A stretch of 64,000 nucleotides of DNA. Origin: Paenibacillus sp. RC67. GTDB taxonomy: Bacteria; Bacillota; Bacilli; Paenibacillales; NBRC-103111. The DNA lies in assembly GCF_030020805.1 (NCBI RefSeq), contig NZ_CP125098.1:1530001-1594000 (forward strand). The letters run 5' to 3'. The notes under the pieces are model-generated. The model was not told where the DNA came from. It saw only the letters and a program-made list of their open reading frames with translations, and ran no database searches. Every line of letters begins with the position of its first letter. Positions within the stretch are counted from its first letter, which is position 1. Positions 61,560 to 64,000 of this stretch are shown piece after piece. Both the position numbers and the translations under genes were made by a program.

Positions 61560-63176
61560 ATGAACAAAAAGATGAGAAGGGCAAGCTTCGCCATGGTGGT
61601 TGCCGCGCTCGCGGTTTCGGTTGCCGCATGCAGCGGGCAAAGCGGAGGGACCCCATCCGTATTGCAGCAGGACGGCAAAGAATCGCAGCCGCCGAAGCTA
61701 TCTCAACTGACGTATTGGGTGGCGAATCATCCTGCGGCTGCAGCGCAGATGAAGACATACGCTGACATGGAAATGTATAAAGAAATGGAGAAAGTAACCG
61801 GGGTTAAAGTGGAATTCCAGCATCCTCCACTGGATTCGGCGCAGGCGAAGGAGCAGTTTAACCTGATGATTGCCTCGAACCAGCTGCCGGATGTCATCGA
61901 ATACGGCTGGACCGATTATCCAGGCGGTCCGGAGAAAGCGATTCAGGATAATAAAATCATCAAGCTGAATGATCTGATTGATAAATATGCTCCGAACCTG
62001 AGGAAGCTGCTTGCTGATCATCCTGACTGGAAGAAGCAAATCACAACCGACAATGGCAGCCTATATGCGTTTCCGTTCCTGCGTGGTGACGATAAGGTTA
62101 GGGTATTTTTTGGCCCTGCGATTCGTCAGGATTGGCTCGATAAGCTCGGCTTGAAAACACCGACGACGATTGACGAATGGTACAACGTATTGAAAGCGTT
62201 TAAAGAGAAAGATCCGAACGGCAACGGCAAAGCGGACGAAATTCCGATCAACCTGGATAAAGACTTATTGAATACCGACGCTCCCTTCCTTGGCGCATGG
62301 GGCATTAATAACAGCTTCTATCAGGATAGCGGCAAAGTAAAATTCGGTCCTATTCAGCCGGAATTTAAGGATTTTCTCATTACGATGAACAAGTGGTACA
62401 AGGAAGGTCTGCTGGATAAAGATTTTGCGGCACCGAACGCCAAGCTGCTCGACAACAAAATGACAACGAACCTGCTCGGCGCAACAGCCACTTTCAACGG
62501 CGGGGGGATCGGCAAATATGCTGGCCTAATGAAAGATAAAGATCCGAGCTTTAATCTTGTCGCCGCTCCTTATCCCGTCTTGAAGTCCGGAGATAAAGTG
62601 ATTTGGGGGCAGAAGGATTTTGCTTTTAACGGTATTGGCGCAGCTATTACGACAAGTGACAAAAACCCTATCGAAACGGTCAAATGGCTGGATTACGCTT
62701 ATGGGGAAAAAGGCGAATTGTTGTTTAATTATGGTATTGAGGGCCAAAGCTATACGATGCAGAACGGCAAGGCCGTATTAAAACCGGAAGTATTGAACCC
62801 GACGAGCGGCATCAGCTCCCAGCAAGCCATTGCCAAGTATACCCGGGCGACGTGGAGTGCACCGTTCGTACTCAGTGACAATTTCCAATTGCAATATCTA
62901 GCGCTCCCGCAGCAGAAAGACGCATTAGCTATCTGGTCGAAGCCGACAGCAGAGCGCAAGATGCCGCTTGTAACCCCAACACAGGACGAGAGCAGCAAGT
63001 TTGCCTCCATCATGACGGATATCAATACGTACAAGGATGAAATGCTGCTGAAGTTCATTATGGGTGTGGAACCGATCAATAACTTCGATCAGTACGTCAA
63101 AAAAATTCAAAGCATGGGCATCGACGATGCCATTAAAATTCAGCAAACGGCGCTTGAACGCTTCAACAAGCGCTAA
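61560..63176 (+). CDS. Extracellular solute-binding lipoprotein (LplA-like)
   Basis: GGAGGCAAGAG precedes ATG 61560. The 538-aa protein has a lipoprotein signal peptide with lipobox VAAC (Cys24), then a type 1 solute-binding fold: VTGVKVEFQHPPLDSAQAKE, NQLPDVIEYGW, and DWLDKLGLKTPTTIDEWYNV with the phrase KDPNGNGKADEIPI that contains a calcium-like DxNxNGxxDE loop. It belongs to the large sugar-binding proteins of Paenibacillus (LplA/LipO type). It should deliver an oligosaccharide to the permease 82 bases downstream. Confidence 0.9.
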   Translation: MNKKMRRASFAMVVAALAVSVAACSGQSGGTPSVLQQDGKESQPPKLSQLTYWVANHPAAAAQMKTYADMEMYKEMEKVTGVKVEFQHPPLDSAQAKEQFNLMIASNQLPDVIEYGWTDYPGGPEKAIQDNKIIKLNDLIDKYAPNLRKLLADHPDWKKQITTDNGSLYAFPFLRGDDKVRVFFGPAIRQDWLDKLGLKTPTTIDEWYNVLKAFKEKDPNGNGKADEIPINLDKDLLNTDAPFLGAWGINNSFYQDSGKVKFGPIQPEFKDFLITMNKWYKEGLLDKDFAAPNAKLLDNKMTTNLLGATATFNGGGIGKYAGLMKDKDPSFNLVAAPYPVLKSGDKVIWGQKDFAFNGIGAAITTSDKNPIETVKWLDYAYGEKGELLFNYGIEGQSYTMQNGKAVLKPEVLNPTSGISSQQAIAKYTRATWSAPFVLSDNFQLQYLALPQQKDALAIWSKPTAERKMPLVTPTQDESSKFASIMTDINTYKDEMLLKFIMGVEPINNFDQYVKKIQSMGIDDAIKIQQTALERFNKR

Positions 63177-63258
63177 ACAGGTGACGCGGTTGGGGGAGAG
63201 CGCAATTTCATCTTCCCTGACTTCACCGCAGCCCCAGACAGAAAGGTAGGGAGAAACG

Positions 63259-64000
63259 ATGTCGAGAAGCTTCAGCAACCCGACTGCGCTGCAAATGATG
63301 CGCGCTGATTGGCGGCGGCATTGGACCATTTATTTGATGGCACTTCCAGTCATAGCTTACTATGTCATTTTTCATTATGGGCCGATGTACGGCCTGCAAA
63401 TCGCTTTTAAGGACTTTCAGCCGGCAAAAGGAATTTGGGGAAGCCCGTGGGTTGGATTTAAACATTTTGAAAGCTTCTTCAATGGAATTTACTTCTGGCG
63501 ATTGATCAAGAACACAATTCTGATCAACGTTTACGAGCTGTTGTTCAGCTTTCCGGCGGCTATCCTGCTGGCACTGCTGCTGAACGAAATCCGCAGCAGC
63601 TTGTTCAAGAGGTTCGTGCAAACCGTCTCCTATTTACCGCACTTCATTTCGATCGTCGTGTTGGCTGGGATGATGATCGATTTCCTTGGCCGCACAGGCC
63701 TCATTAACCAGATTCTCGGCTCCTTTGGCATCGAGCCGATCGACTTCCTTAAGGAGGCTGGCTGGTTCCGGTTTCTGTTCGTGTCGTCCGGGATTTGGCA
63801 AGGCATCGGCTGGGGCTCGATCATTTACCTTGCGGCAATCACTGCCATTGATCCGACACTGTACGAAGCGGCACGGATCGATGGAGCCGGTCGCTGGAAG
63901 CAGACGCTGCATGTTACGCTTCCGGGCATCATGCCGACGATTGCCATATTGTTTATTTTGCAAATGGGCAACATGCTGTCGGTTGGCAGCGAGAAGGTGC
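63259..64000 (+). CDS. ABC sugar permease, LplB/YteP-like (runs off window)
   Basis: GGTAGGGAG precedes ATG 63259. The 247 visible residues have a cytoplasmic start, a first helix (YLMALPVIAYYVIFHYGPMY), GLQIAFKDFQPAKGIWGSPW, four further helices and the EAA loop YEAARIDGAGRWKQTLHVTL which docks with the ATPase. This is the LplB/YteP branch of MalF-like permeases. The gene continues beyond the window, where the second permease would be expected. Confidence 0.92.
   Translation, partial: MSRSFSNPTALQMMRADWRRHWTIYLMALPVIAYYVIFHYGPMYGLQIAFKDFQPAKGIWGSPWVGFKHFESFFNGIYFWRLIKNTILINVYELLFSFPAAILLALLLNEIRSSLFKRFVQTVSYLPHFISIVVLAGMMIDFLGRTGLINQILGSFGIEPIDFLKEAGWFRFLFVSSGIWQGIGWGSIIYLAAITAIDPTLYEAARIDGAGRWKQTLHVTLPGIMPTIAILFILQMGNMLSVGSEKV

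Overview
The window looks like chromosome from a Paenibacillus-type, endospore-forming, S-layer-bearing Firmicute. The grounds are a YheC/YheD spore-coat ATP-grasp gene at the left edge, SLH domains, strong AGGAGG-type ribosome sites with frequent TTG/GTG starts, a translationally attenuated cat gene, and at the right edge an AraC-type sensor/regulator beside an LplA/LplB-type sugar ABC transporter.

0.5-35.5 kb: a long, mostly plus-strand array of short, functionally unrelated, mostly single genes. They include Nudix hydrolases, a GNAT, VOC and GyrI-like proteins, an APH-type kinase, MazG, a methyltransferase, SMI1/KNR4 proteins, an AHL-lactonase-like hydrolase, chloramphenicol acetyltransferase and many small membrane or unknown proteins. 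Between the genes sits a recurring compound repeat. Its left part is CTAACGGGTACGATAG followed by TTCAAT. A GC-rich hairpin of variable sequence follows, then ATTGAA and the right part GTAACGGGCAG with GATA. Several genes take their stop codon from the TAA of the repeat. Near the array head lies a tyrosine recombinase of XerC/D type, broken by frameshifts and flanked by the same repeat. Its 3' end plus adjoining repeat is duplicated at 30.9 kb. The layout resembles an integron cassette array, but the recombinase lacks obvious integron-integrase features and the repeat is built from direct repeats around a hairpin, unlike attC. I regard this as the main candidate for an undescribed system. Two IS110-family elements sit in the array, one inside a repeat and one abutting a repeat. 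A complete initiator tRNA-Met transcription unit also lies within it.

36-48.8 kb: a pectin-degradation operon with cellulosome-like parts. It holds a PL1 pectate lyase with a dockerin, a cohesin plus triple-SLH surface anchor interrupted by a one-base frameshift, a GH28 polygalacturonase, and a CE8 pectin methylesterase. The last two carry both a cohesin-like module and a dockerin, so chain-forming assembly on the S-layer is plausible.

49-58.9 kb: a MerR-pseudogene/SRPBCC/MFS efflux operon, a frameshifted methyltransferase, VOC proteins, an Lrp-type regulator with a non-standard start, an MTHFR-like protein, a GAPDH with duplicated operator-like sequences, and several decaying genes. Isolated copies of the cassette repeat persist here to about 58.45 kb, so the array may once have been longer.

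58.9-64 kb: an AraC-family membrane sensor/regulator, a terminator, a solute-binding lipoprotein and the start of an ABC permease, which runs off the window.
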